A stretch of DNA of 33,821 nucleotides from Acidimicrobiia bacterium (GCA_009841105.1 VXMM01000016.1:1-33821), one strand, 5' to 3'. Positions 23,054 through 30,870 are shown, numbered from the stretch's first letter. Translations and numbers: made by a program. Notes: generated from the sequence alone by a model not told the origin.

Positions 23054-25231
23054 TTGAGCCCAACAGAGCTCGCCCTCCCTGCCGATGCCAACGAGTTGAT
23101 GTTCGACGTGTCCGGGATGACCTGTGGTTCGTGTGCCGCCCACATCGAGAAGGTACTGGTCGAACAAGATGGGGTAAAGGAAGCGGCGGTGGATGTCGCT
23201 TCGAGCCGTGCCAAGGTCAGGCTGGCCGCGCCCGGAGAGGTTGACCGGCTGACCGCCGCCGTGGAGGAGATCGGCTACGGCCTGACGCCCGTCGTTCCCA
23301 GGGATGGAACGCGAGATGTCGAACTCGAGGATGCCCGGGAGCGCCGGATCGGCTGGCGGCGCTTCGTGGTAGCCGCATCGCTGGCCCTGCCCACGATCGT
23401 CCTGGCCATGGCGGGTGTCGAAGCCGTGTGGTCGGATTGGCTGCAGGGCGTCCTTGCCTCGGGGGCGGTTCTCTGGGCGGGACGTACCTTCCACCTGGTG
23501 GCTTGGAAGCGGATCCGCCATGGCGCGGCCAGTATGGACACCCTCATCAGCCTCGGTACCCTGGCTTCCTGGGGCTACTCGCTATGGGCCCTTGTTGCCG
23601 GCGCGGCCCTGTTCTTCGAGACCGGCGCCGCCATCGTGATGTTCGTGCTGCTCGGCCGCTACCTGGAGGCACGCGCCAAGGGCCGGGCCAGTCAGGCCGT
23701 GTCCAAGCTCTTGGAGCTACGGGGCCACGACGCCCGGGTGCTCAGCAACGGATCCTGGATCACCGTACCCATCGAAGAAGTAGTGGTGGGTGCTCAGGTC
23801 GAGGTGCTGCCCGGCGGGCGGATACCGGTCGACGGAACCGTGGTGGAGGGGGCCGGCGAGGTCGACGAGTCGATGCTGACCGGCGAGCCCATGCCGGTGG
23901 GACGCCAGCCTGGAGATCAGGTCGTAGGGGGAACTGTCAACCAGACGGGACGCCTTGTGATCGAGGCAACCGAGGTGGGTGACGACACTGTTCTGGCCGA
24001 GGTGGTCCGGATCGTCGAGCGCTCCAGGGCCACCAAGGCGCCGATCCAGCGCCTGGCCGACCGGGTGTCGGGGGTCTTCGTTCCGGTGGTGGTGGTCGTG
24101 GCGGTGGCCACGCTGGCGGGTTGGCTGGTGGCGACCGGAGACTGGGCCAGTGCCCTGCGTAGCGGGGTGGCGGTGTTGATCATCGCCTGTCCATGCGCTC
24201 TCGGTCTGGCTACTCCCACGGCCATCGCGGTCGGGGCGGGACGGGGCGCCGAGCTGGGTGTCATCTTCCGCTCGGCCGAGGTCTTCGAGCGCATCGAGAA
24301 GCTGCAACGGGTGGCACTGGACAAGACCGGCACGCTGACCACAGGGCAGATGACCCTCGACTCGGTGAAGTCCGACCGGCCCGACTTCCTAGCACGGGTG
24401 GCGGGTGTGGAGGCCGCGACCGGGCACCCGCTCGGCCGGGCGGTGGAGGCAGGGGCGCTCCAGCGAGGTGTCCAGCCGGCGAAGGCGGGCGACGTCACCC
24501 TATTCCCAGGGCAGGGAGCGGAGGGCACTGTCGAAGGGACCGTGGTGACGGTGGGAACGCCCAACCTGATGGAAAGCCGCGGAATGCCTGTCGGCACCCG
24601 GTGGGCAGAGGAGTTGGATCGTGCCCGAAGTCGGGGCCGGACCGCCTTCCTCGGTGGCTGGGACGGCGCCGTCCACGGGGTGATGACGGTCAGCGACACC
24701 CCCCGATCCTCATCAGCAGGCGCTATCGCCGCTTTGGGTGAACGGCAGTTCACGACGGCCATGCTCACCGGCGATGACCCGGTTGCTGCCCGGGTGGTGG
24801 CCGACCAACTGGGCATTGTGGAGGTGCATGCCCGTCTGTCGCCGCGGCAGAAAGCCGCTCTCATAGAGTCCTGGCAGGACGCCGGGCAGGCCGTGGCATT
24901 CGTCGGGGACGGGGTCAACGACGCTCCGGCGCTGGCGGTGGCATCGGTAGGAATGGGGATCGGCACCGGCAGCGACCTGGCCATCGAGACAGCAGACGTG
25001 AGCCTGATGTCGGGAAATCCGGCGCTGGCGGTGACCGCCGTCGACCTGGCGCGACGCATCTTGCGAGGCATCCGGCAGAACCTCTGGTGGGCCTTCGCCT
25101 ACAACGTGGCGGCCATACCCCTGGCCGCGGCCGGACTCCTTGACCCGATGGTCGCCTCCGTCGCCATGGCTCTGTCCAGCATTTCCGTGGTGGCCAACAG
25201 TCTCCGCATGAGGAATTGGTCGCCCGCTTAG
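23054..25231 (+). CDS. copA: Copper-exporting P1B-type ATPase
   Basis: Exports Cu(I) from the cytosol using ATP. One N-terminal heavy-metal-associated domain has GMTCGSC (Cys24, Cys27). Membrane metal site CPC is Cys379-Pro380-Cys381 in [11 protein letters not shown]; phosphorylated Asp423 lies in DKTGTLT; the ATP-binding GHPLGRAVE and hinge [10 protein letters not shown] are intact. The last helix region has [14 protein letters not shown] and [14 protein letters not shown], typical of copper (P1B-1) rather than zinc or cobalt pumps. Starts with TTG at 23054; GGAG lies about 7 nt upstream. Length 725 aa. No copper chaperone or regulator gene is adjacent. Confidence 0.93.
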   Translation: MSPTELALPADANELMFDVSGMTCGSCAAHIEKVLVEQDGVKEAAVDVASSRAKVRLAAPGEVDRLTAAVEEIGYGLTPVVPRDGTRDVELEDARERRIGWRRFVVAASLALPTIVLAMAGVEAVWSDWLQGVLASGAVLWAGRTFHLVAWKRIRHGAASMDTLISLGTLASWGYSLWALVAGAALFFETGAAIVMFVLLGRYLEARAKGRASQAVSKLLELRGHDARVLSNGSWITVPIEEVVVGAQVEVLPGGRIPVDGTVVEGAGEVDESMLTGEPMPVGRQPGDQVVGGTVNQTGRLVIEATEVGDDTVLAEVVRIVERSRATKAPIQRLADRVSGVFVPVVVVVAVATLAGWLVATGDWASALRSGVAVLIIACPCALGLATPTAIAVGAGRGAELGVIFRSAEVFERIEKLQRVALDKTGTLTTGQMTLDSVKSDRPDFLARVAGVEAATGHPLGRAVEAGALQRGVQPAKAGDVTLFPGQGAEGTVEGTVVTVGTPNLMESRGMPVGTRWAEELDRARSRGRTAFLGGWDGAVHGVMTVSDTPRSSSAGAIAALGERQFTTAMLTGDDPVAARVVADQLGIVEVHARLSPRQKAALIESWQDAGQAVAFVGDGVNDAPALAVASVGMGIGTGSDLAIETADVSLMSGNPALAVTAVDLARRILRGIRQNLWWAFAYNVAAIPLAAAGLLDPMVASVAMALSSISVVANSLRMRNWSPA

Positions 25232-25269
25232 CAGATGCGTCCCGGCTTCCGCTTCATGGCTCCCCTCGC

Positions 25270-25275
25270 TACGAT
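25270..25275 (+). promoter_or_regulatory. Candidate -10 (TACGAT) for PAC2 gene
   Basis: TACGAT fits TAnnnT and ends 8 nt before the GTG at 25284; no ribosome binding site is present. It lies within the 52-bp spacer after copA. Confidence 0.45.
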
Positions 25276-25283
25276 CCCGTAGC

Positions 25284-26129
25284 GTGGCGACCGATGTCGA
25301 ATGGCTTGAAGAGCATTCGTTACGCGATCCGGTAGCGGTAATGGCCTTCGAGGGCTGGAACGACGCCTCCGACGCCGCCTCCGGAGTGCTCTACTACCTA
25401 ATGGAGAACCACGAGGTCGCTCCGTTGGCTCGGCTCGACCTCGAGGACTACGTCAACTATCAGGAGTCCCGGCCGCTGGTCACGCTGGAGGGGCGGGTCC
25501 GGAACATCCGCTGGCCCACGGTCGGCTTCTTCGGCCTCCCCATGCGCGAACACCCCCATGACCTGGTGCTGGTCCTTGGAGAGGAGCCGCACCTGCGGTG
25601 GCGCCGGTTCAGCCTGGAGGTGGCTTCCGTGCTCCGAGAGCTGGGGGTCCGGCAGGCTGTGGCGCTCGGAGCATTCGTCGGGGAGATCGCTCACACGCTC
25701 CCGGTCCCGGTTTTCGGAAGCTCCTCTGATCCCAATTTCGCCAATCGGTTCGGATTGCACGCATCGGCCTACGAGGGGCCGACCGGCATCACCGGGGTCA
25801 TCACTTCGGCACTCGAGGACGAGGGCATCGAGGCGGCGGGCATCTGGGCCGGCATACCTCACTATCTGGCGGCAAACCCGAGCCCGACCGGGACCAGGGC
25901 GCTCCTGTACGCGCTCGGCGACGTGATCGGGCAGCGCTTCGATGTCAAGGAGTTGGACGAAGAGGTGGCCGACTACGAGGCGCGGGTGCAGGAGGCAATA
26001 GCCGAATCCAGCGAGTTGGTCGGATACGTTCGGGGTCTTGAGGCCGAGAGCGAGGAGCGGGCCAAATCGCTTACCGGTAGCCGCCGGTTGGTGGAGGAGA
26101 TCGAGCGCTTCCTGCGCAACCCCAACTAG
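25284..26129 (+). CDS. PAC2 family protein
   Basis: Member of the PAC2 (proteasome assembly chaperone 2-like) family, common in Actinobacteria and Archaea; biochemical role in bacteria is unknown. Family blocks visible: AFEGWNDASDAAS near the N-terminus, DLVLVLGEEPHLRWRRF in the middle, a GAFVGEIAHTLPVP segment, then ITGVITSALEDEGIEAAGIWAGIPHYLA. The C-terminal ~70 residues are helical and highly charged. Length 281 aa. GTG start at 25284 is supported by the -10 spacing. It lies on the same strand as copA but probably has its own promoter. Confidence 0.9.
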   Translation: MATDVEWLEEHSLRDPVAVMAFEGWNDASDAASGVLYYLMENHEVAPLARLDLEDYVNYQESRPLVTLEGRVRNIRWPTVGFFGLPMREHPHDLVLVLGEEPHLRWRRFSLEVASVLRELGVRQAVALGAFVGEIAHTLPVPVFGSSSDPNFANRFGLHASAYEGPTGITGVITSALEDEGIEAAGIWAGIPHYLAANPSPTGTRALLYALGDVIGQRFDVKELDEEVADYEARVQEAIAESSELVGYVRGLEAESEERAKSLTGSRRLVEEIERFLRNPN

Positions 26130-26139
26130 CGGCCTGCCC

Positions 26140-26162
26140 GTGGAATGACTTGGCCATTCCAC
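26140..26162 (+). terminator. Hairpin after PAC2 gene
   Basis: GTGGAATG (26140-26147) and CATTCCAC (26155-26162) form an 8-bp perfect stem with a 7-nt loop, starting 11 nt past the PAC2 stop. No T-run follows. Confidence 0.5.
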
Positions 26163-26202
26163 AGACGTGCCGCTGACTGGGCGGTCTGATACCCGTTCCG
26201 GT

Positions 26203-26231
26203 TTGCGGCCACACGGCTCAGCGACAACAAT
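26203..26231 (+). promoter_or_regulatory. Candidate bS22 promoter
   Basis: TTGCGG (26203-26208), 17-bp spacer and AACAAT (26226-26231) would start transcription near 26238, about 20 nt before the bS22 start. Matches to consensus are moderate. Confidence 0.3.
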
Positions 26232-26259
26232 CGGGGCTAGACCTGAACAAGGATGTGTA

Positions 26260-26352
26260 TTGGGCTCGCTGGTCAAGAAGCGCCGCAAGAAAATGAGTAA
26301 GCACAAGTATCGCAAGCGGATCAAGGCAAACCGCCACAAGAAGAAGCAATAG
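26260..26352 (+). CDS. Ribosomal protein bS22 (AURKAIP1/COX24 domain)
   Basis: A 30-aa, extremely basic protein: MGSLVKKRRKKMSKHKYRKR and then a Lys/Arg-rich tail ending in Gln. It matches the actinobacterial AURKAIP1/COX24-domain peptide (MGSVIKKRRKRM in mycobacteria), identified as small-subunit protein bS22 near the decoding centre in mycobacterial ribosome structures. The start must be TTG at 26260, because translation from it gives the conserved MGS-VKKRRK start and AAGGA (26249-26253) sits 6 nt upstream. Standard gene finding can miss it because of its size and start codon; longer open frames through the region are spurious. Confidence 0.9.
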   Translation: MGSLVKKRRKKMSKHKYRKRIKANRHKKKQ

Positions 26353-26854
26353 ATCCGTATCAAGGGGTACTAGGGGCGAGGGTGTGCGTTCCCGCCCGGC
26401 CGAGTGTGATACATCCCTACGCCTTGAGTCCATGAACTCGGTTCGTTCTTCGTGGCCGCGCCCGCGGACACGACCGATCCGCCAGAGATCCCGATCCGCC
26501 CGGTGTGTCCCTCCCTTCGCAACACGCGAACGGTCCGAACGGGTATCGGAGGCGAGAGGTAGAACTTGTCACACCCCCGCTATACGTTGCCTATCGCCAA
26601 GCACCTACACCGGCTGATGAATGCGACACCGATCGGAACAGCCGGCCCGGAGGAAACATACAGGCTTCGTGGAGCGAACAGCCGATCACTTGGCATTAGC
26701 CGGGCGTAACCGACCACGCTCCGAACCAGGACAGGTGGTGGCGGGGGAGGGCCCGGTGCGGTCGCACCGGTTCGCTCGGCAATTTTCGCGAGATTTCCTG
26801 CTCAGGGTCTTTGGGGGCCGGTGGGTCGATCTCCGGGCAGGCCGAGACTCGAAC
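26353..26854. other. 500-bp gene-free region with orphan promoter-like site
   Basis: No reading frame here has recognisable protein sequence. Contents: TTGTCACAC-N8-TACGTT at 26566-26588 on the plus strand, and a CCGGTGCG/CGCACCGG inverted repeat at 26753-26770 (2-nt centre). It separates bS22 (plus) from thrB (minus, convergent). A small RNA, or a remnant of a gene once driven by the promoter, are possibilities; no known RNA family was recognised. Confidence 0.5.
26566..26588 (+). promoter_or_regulatory. Orphan RecA-NDp-like promoter (TTGTCACAC-N8-TACGTT)
   Basis: The -35-side element begins TTGTCA as in TTGTCRGTG, then has CAC for GTG; the spacer is 8 nt and TACGTT fits TAnnnT. Fourteen bases (26567-26580) are identical to the site before dnaB. 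No gene is apparent downstream on this strand. Confidence 0.45.
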
Positions 26855-27700
26855 CTAGCGGGCGCCGGTGGTGTCCGGCGCTAGGGCCATCGCCCTGCCC
26901 TCACCGCGCAGGGCCTCTGCGAGGGCGTCCTGCACCGTGGACATCTGGTCTCGCCGCGCCAGGCTTAGGATCGAGGGGCCGGCGCCCGACAGGCAGGCGT
27001 ACACGGCCCCTGCTTTGAGGGCGACTTCCATCAGCCGGGCCGTTTCCGGGTAGCTGGCGAGGCGGGGCGTCTCGTGGATCTCGTCGCCGCGAGCGTTGTC
27101 GAGTATCGCCTCCGAGCCGGTCCGCAGACCTTCGATCAGCGCGGTGAGCCGTCCTAGAGTGCGAACCGCCACGTCAAGCGGAAGGCAGTCCGGTACCACC
27201 TTGCGGGAGTCACGGGTACGGATCTCGAAGTCAGGAACCACCAGAACCGGCACCAGGTCGGGCGACAACGAGTGGTGCACCACCCATCCTTGAGCCACAG
27301 AGACCAACCCTCCGTAAACGGCGGCAGCGGCGTTGTCAGGGTGCCCCTCCAGGTACTTGACATACTGGAACAGCTCGTCGTGGCTCGGATCCTTCCCGCT
27401 GGCGCGCAGGGCGGCCAGGGTTCCGGCGGTGAAGGCGGCCGCGCTCGATCCCAAACCTCTGCATAGAGGAACGTGGTTGGCGACCTCCAAGTGGAGCGGC
27501 CGGTCGCTGACCGCGCGAGCCGCCGCCAGGACGGCGTCGTTTTCCTCATCCCCCAGGTAGGGCTGGGGTCCCACATGGCGGGTTGACCACGAACCGGCGA
27601 CCTCGGCTGTTACCCGGCACCGCAGATCGAGCGCCAGGGCCATGGTGTCGAAGCCTGGCCCGAGGTTGGCAGAGGACGCCGGGGCGGAAGCGGTGCTCAT
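26855..27700 (-). CDS. thrB: Homoserine kinase
   Basis: GHMP-superfamily kinase phosphorylating L-homoserine with ATP in threonine synthesis. N-terminal SSANLGPGFD (residues 9-18), the ATP loop PLCRGLGSSAA (78-88), EGHPDNAAAAVYGG and the C-terminal AYACLSGAGPSILSL are all family hallmarks; the ligand-binding motif 3 GAGPS is intact. At 281 aa it is slightly short. ATG at 27700 overlaps the CDF transporter stop by 4 bp (ATGA), so the two are cotranscribed. thrA and thrC are not nearby. Confidence 0.95.
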   Translation of the reverse strand: MSTASAPASSANLGPGFDTMALALDLRCRVTAEVAGSWSTRHVGPQPYLGDEENDAVLAAARAVSDRPLHLEVANHVPLCRGLGSSAAAFTAGTLAALRASGKDPSHDELFQYVKYLEGHPDNAAAAVYGGLVSVAQGWVVHHSLSPDLVPVLVVPDFEIRTRDSRKVVPDCLPLDVAVRTLGRLTALIEGLRTGSEAILDNARGDEIHETPRLASYPETARLMEVALKAGAVYACLSGAGPSILSLARRDQMSTVQDALAEALRGEGRAMALAPDTTGAR

Positions 27701-28605
27701 GAGCCGATGTCAGTTTCGACGAAGATGTTCCGGGCGGATGGCAATGCGAGCCGGATCGCCTCCTCGACGTCCTCGATGGTCTCGTGGATCTCTCCTCCGG
27801 ACAGGCCATCCACCAGCTCCACATCCAGGTTGACCAGGATGTCATCGGGACCCATATGCATGGTGAGCAGGCGATCCACGCCGGTGACGTTGGCGTGGGC
27901 CAGCACCCGTGCCCGGATAGTGGCCCGGTCCCGGCGTCCGGCCGCTTCGCCGATCAGCAGTCCCTTGATCTCGAAGGCCAGGAAGAATGCCACTCCGGCC
28001 AGCAATACCCCGATCAGGATTGACGCCAGGGCATCCCAGGTGGGGTTGCCGGTGAGATGGGAGGCGACCACGCCCGCCAGCGCGACGCTCAACCCTCCGA
28101 CGGCGGCACTGTCCTCGAAGAGGACGACCAAGAGGGGCGCGTCCTTGGTGTCGCGCAGGGTGCGCCACAGGGCGCGCGAGCCCCGGACCCGGTTGAACTC
28201 CCGCACCGCCACCGCCCACGGAATGGCCTCGATAAGGATCGCTCCGGAGAGCACGGCCACCGAGACACCGAAACTCTCTACCGCATGGGGATGCCGGAGG
28301 GCGTTGACACCGTGCTGGATGGAGAACACGGAACCGCCCACGAACAGCATTACCGCCACCATGAAGCTCCAGAAGTAGACCTCCTTGCCGCGCCCAAACG
28401 GATGGCGCTGCCCGCCGGCGCGTTTGGAGACCGTGATACCCCACAACAGCATTCCCTGGTTGCCGGAGTCGGCCACCGAATGGATCGCCTCGGCCAGCAT
28501 CGCCGCCGATCCGGTGATAGCGGCGGCTATGAACTTGGCTACCGCGATGGCGGAGTTGGCGGCGAGCGCGGCGATGACGGCGAGACGGGAGCCCTGGGAA
28601 GCCAT
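27697..28605 (-). CDS. CDF cation transporter, SLC30A9 (ZnT9)-like
   Basis: Membrane cation diffusion facilitator, 302 aa with six predicted helices and a C-terminal cytosolic domain. The second-helix site is AEAIHSVADSGNQ (His42, Asp46), followed by RHPFGRGKEVYFWSF, typical of the SLC30A9 branch. In the fifth helix the usual HxxxD is replaced by LFEDSAAVGGL (Glu164, Asp165), also a mark of that branch, so transport of zinc by the canonical mechanism is uncertain. Start ATG at 28605, with TAGACT 8 nt upstream and no ribosome binding site. Heads a two-gene unit with thrB; the reason for that pairing is unknown. Confidence 0.9.
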   Translation of the reverse strand: MASQGSRLAVIAALAANSAIAVAKFIAAAITGSAAMLAEAIHSVADSGNQGMLLWGITVSKRAGGQRHPFGRGKEVYFWSFMVAVMLFVGGSVFSIQHGVNALRHPHAVESFGVSVAVLSGAILIEAIPWAVAVREFNRVRGSRALWRTLRDTKDAPLLVVLFEDSAAVGGLSVALAGVVASHLTGNPTWDALASILIGVLLAGVAFFLAFEIKGLLIGEAAGRRDRATIRARVLAHANVTGVDRLLTMHMGPDDILVNLDVELVDGLSGGEIHETIEDVEEAIRLALPSARNIFVETDIGS

Positions 28606-28613
28606 TCGGTGCC

Positions 28614-28619
28614 AGTCTA
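28614..28619 (-). promoter_or_regulatory. Candidate -10 (TAGACT) for CDF gene
   Basis: TAGACT on the minus strand fits TAnnnT and ends 8 nt before the ATG at 28605. Confidence 0.45.
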
Positions 28620-28651
28620 AAGGTGCGGGCGTCCTCGGCGGTGTGGCGAGC

Positions 28652-28657
28652 TACGGT
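28652..28657 (+). promoter_or_regulatory. Candidate -10 (TACGGT) for small membrane protein gene
   Basis: TACGGT fits TAnnnT and ends 9 nt before the ATG at 28667. With the divergent CDF -10 it makes a compact back-to-back promoter pair in a 61-bp spacer. Confidence 0.4.
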
Positions 28658-28666
28658 AAGCAGGTC

Positions 28667-28882
28667 ATGGCGGACATTCTCGGGCTGGACGCACTGCTGG
28701 GGCAGTTGATGACCGCGCTGGGCCTGGCGATGGTGGCCGGGAACGGTTTCGCTATGTGGAAACACGCCCGCGGCGAGGCTCCCGGGGGCGTCAAGGGCGC
28801 CTACCGGCCGGGGCGGGCCCGGTTCCTGCTGGTGGTGGGCCTGGTGATCAGCATCTGGGGCCTGGCCGGGTGGGTGACCTGA
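28667..28882 (+). CDS. Small two-helix membrane protein
   Basis: Unknown function; 71 aa with two hydrophobic segments (about residues 10-30 and 53-70) joined by a basic loop (WKHARGEAP..., YRPGRARF). By the positive-inside rule the loop would face the cytosol with both ends outside. ATG at 28667 is chosen for the -10 spacing and because the hydrophobic protein starts there; the frame is open upstream inside the CDF gene on the other strand. It is divergent from the CDF transporter. Confidence 0.65.
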   Translation: MADILGLDALLGQLMTALGLAMVAGNGFAMWKHARGEAPGGVKGAYRPGRARFLLVVGLVISIWGLAGWVT

Positions 28883-28971
28883 TCCGACGGCGTGGCAGAT
28901 CGGTCCGACGCATATGACACCCACCCTGGCGAAGTCGTCTGCCTACAACGCAGTTGACGGCCTTGGTCGAC

Positions 28972-29000
28972 AAAGAAAACCCGGCCCTAAGCGGGCCGGG
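28972..29000 (-). terminator. Intrinsic terminator for the NYN gene
   Basis: CCCGGCCC (28980-28987) and GGGCCGGG (28993-29000) form a perfect 8-bp stem with a 5-nt loop; on the minus strand it is followed by TTTTCTTT (28979-28972). The best rho-independent terminator in the window, lying about 94 bp after the NYN stop. Confidence 0.85.
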
Positions 29001-29093
29001 TGGGTAAACGCTCCAGATACAAACGCACCCGGAGCTAGCGCTTGTACCCAGGATAACACAAGTATTAGCTCAAGGTCACAGAAGTGGCGTCGG

Positions 29094-29831
29094 TCACCAG
29101 CGTGGGGGGCGCCGGTAATTGCCCACCGTTCCGGCCAGTTGACAGGAGCGGAAGTCATTGGCGTCCAGTTGATACCACCAGTGTCCACCGACACCGTCGC
29201 CGGGTTGACCGGTCAGATCACCAGCCATGCGGTTCTTGCTCGGGTTGACGACGCCCACCGGGACCCGTTGCCGGGCTAACCGTATCGGGAACCGTAGGTC
29301 ACTGTCGTTCGAGATGACGATCGCGGCGTCCACTCTGCTGGTCAAGACGTCGAACAGCAGATGGGAGCCTACGTTCACGTCCGTTGCCTTTTCCTCCTCC
29401 CGCAGGTAGGAGACCATGAACCGGGCGTCGCGAACGTTCTTACCGGCGCGGTCCTGCACCATCACCGGCCACCGGGACGTGTGGATAACCGGCCGGCCGT
29501 TGTTGTCGCGTGTCGACAACAGGCCGGTTTTCCAGCGAGCTGTGAACCTGCCCTCCTCAAGATGGTCAAACGAGTGGTTAGCTCTCAACGCCGCCACATA
29601 CACCTGCTGCCGTTGGTGCTCTGCCGGGTGAATACCGCCGTCTATGAACGCAGTGCAGTACACCACACGCTGAACCACTGCACCTTGGGCTGACCAGTCG
29701 GCGCGGCGTGCCAGTATCCGTTCGCTCAGCTCACGCAGGTCAAGCCACCGCCACCCCGACGCAGATCTGCCGCAGAGACTTCGGCCTCCGAAGTACAGGT
29801 TCAGACCATCGATGTACACACCGACCTTCAT
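29094..29831 (-). CDS. NYN-domain (LabA/DUF88-like) putative ribonuclease
   Basis: Predicted PIN-like RNase or RNA-binding protein, 245 aa. The NYN acidic residues are in place: YIDGLNLY (Asp8, Asn11) at the N-terminus, KATDVNVGSHLLFD (Asp151) and IVISNDSDL (Asp176, Asp178). The tail HWWYQLDANDFRSCQL...YRRPPRW is shared with actinobacterial NYN proteins. ATG at 29831 with GAGGAG upstream. It is a single-gene unit with its own terminator, flanked by somewhat less GC-rich spacers and by a tRNA gene, which would suit acquired DNA, but no mobility gene or duplicated tRNA end was seen. The substrate is unknown. Confidence 0.88.
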   Translation of the reverse strand: MKVGVYIDGLNLYFGGRSLCGRSASGWRWLDLRELSERILARRADWSAQGAVVQRVVYCTAFIDGGIHPAEHQRQQVYVAALRANHSFDHLEEGRFTARWKTGLLSTRDNNGRPVIHTSRWPVMVQDRAGKNVRDARFMVSYLREEEKATDVNVGSHLLFDVLTSRVDAAIVISNDSDLRFPIRLARQRVPVGVVNPSKNRMAGDLTGQPGDGVGGHWWYQLDANDFRSCQLAGTVGNYRRPPRW

Positions 29832-30159
29832 AAACTCTCCTCACACTGCTCACTACTCCGTCAAGGGCAGCAACCATACAGAACACACAGGTCGGCAGGG
29901 GACCCGCGGGGGTGGCTGCAGTACCCAGTTGGAAGGCCAGCGCATCGGCTAGCAACGAACTGAACCGCCCCGTGCTCTCCAGAGACTCTTGAGGATCCCC
30001 AAGCTCGTGGAGTCGGTGGTGGTTACCCGGTCTTGGCGGAGTCATGGGTAGGCTGATCACACATCCGCCACGAGTCCGGGATGTTGCCGGCGATGCGCGA
30101 TGACCGCCATAGCACGCCTGGCTGTTTCACAGATGGACCACTACCATCGCGGCGGTCCG
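29832..30159. other. Spacer between NYN gene and tRNA-Gly
   Basis: No supported gene. A minus-strand frame (29740-30060) is open but overlaps the NYN start and has no family resemblance. The 5' leader and promoter of the NYN gene should lie here; no convincing -10/-35 pair was identified. Confidence 0.5.
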
Positions 30160-30230
30160 GCGGGTGTAGTTCAGTGGTAGAACATCAGCTTCCCAAGCTG
30201 AGAACGGGGGTTCGATTCCCCTCACCCGCT
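30160..30230 (+). tRNA. tRNA-Gly (anticodon CCC)
   Basis: Complete cloverleaf: acceptor GCGGGTG (30160-30166) with CACCCGC (30223-30229); D-stem GTTC/GAAC; anticodon stem TCAGC/GCTGA with loop TTCCCAA (anticodon CCC at 30192-30194); T-arm GGGGG-TTCGATT-CCCCT. Discriminator T30230 is followed by CCC, so the 3' CCA is not encoded. Reads GGG glycine codons. Confidence 0.95.
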
Positions 30231-30296
30231 CCCTTCCCCTGTCGCGCTCGTCCCCTGGCGCGTTGATTCCACCGCTCCGCAACCTGGAGCAGAGCA

Positions 30297-30860
30297 GTGA
30301 TACTTTCGGACCGGGACATCAAGGCCGCCATCGAGGCGGAGCGCATCGGGATCGATCCCTACGACCCCGAGAACATCCAGCCGTCGTCGATCGACCTGCG
30401 GGTGGACCGCTTCTTCCGGGTGTTCGAGAACCACCTCTACCCGTATATCGATCCCAAGACGGCCCAGCCCGACCTCACCCAGGAGAGGGCGGTCAGCCCC
30501 GATGGTCGCTTCATCCTCCACCCCGGCAAGTTCGTGCTCGGGGCCACGTTGGAGCGGATCCGCCTGGCCGACGACATCGTGGCGCGGCTGGAGGGCAAAT
30601 CCAGCCTGGGCCGGATCGGCCTGCTGATCCACTCCACCGCCGGATTCGTGGATCCCGGCTTCAACGGTTACCTGACCCTTGAACTGGCCAACGTGGCCAA
30701 CCTGCCGATCGCCATCTATCCCGAAATGCTGATCGGGCAGATCAGCTTCTACCAGCTCTCCAGCCCGGCGGAGCACCCCTACGGGTCGCTGTGGGCGGGG
30801 TCCAAGTACCAGGGCCAGCGCGGCCCGACGGCGTCCCGGGTTCACGAGAACTTCCGCTAG
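30297..30860 (+). CDS. dcd: dCTP deaminase, probably dUMP-forming
   Basis: Converts dCTP to dUTP, or directly to dUMP in bifunctional forms. Full-length 187 aa, [13 protein letters not shown] start, [34 protein letters not shown] and the C-terminal [14 protein letters not shown]. The HSTAGF motif (residues 112-117) with GKSSLGR matches the bifunctional dCTP deaminase/dUTPase of M. tuberculosis rather than E. coli (HVTAHR), so dUMP formation is likely. GTG at 30297 with GGAG upstream. It follows tRNA-Gly by 66 bp and converges with purB (10-bp gap). Confidence 0.95.
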   Translation: MILSDRDIKAAIEAERIGIDPYDPENIQPSSIDLRVDRFFRVFENHLYPYIDPKTAQPDLTQERAVSPDGRFILHPGKFVLGATLERIRLADDIVARLEGKSSLGRIGLLIHSTAGFVDPGFNGYLTLELANVANLPIAIYPEMLIGQISFYQLSSPAEHPYGSLWAGSKYQGQRGPTASRVHENFR

Positions 30861-30870
30861 CGGTAACGGA

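Noticed and set aside
67-26166. GCCATTCCACAGAC occurring near position 70 and again near 26154
   Set aside because: A single shared 14-mer in 34 kb is within chance; the second copy is part of the PAC2 hairpin and the first is not.
26820-26880. tRNA-like GGTTCGAGTC on the minus strand
   Set aside because: The T-arm stem does not pair and no acceptor, D or anticodon stems fit around it.
26621-26884. Plus-strand frame downstream of the orphan promoter
   Set aside because: No ribosome binding site, Arg-rich low-information translation, and it runs into the thrB 3' end.
29740-30060. Minus-strand 106-codon frame upstream of and overlapping the NYN gene
   Set aside because: Overlaps the NYN start by about 90 bp, lacks a clear ribosome binding site and resembles no known family.
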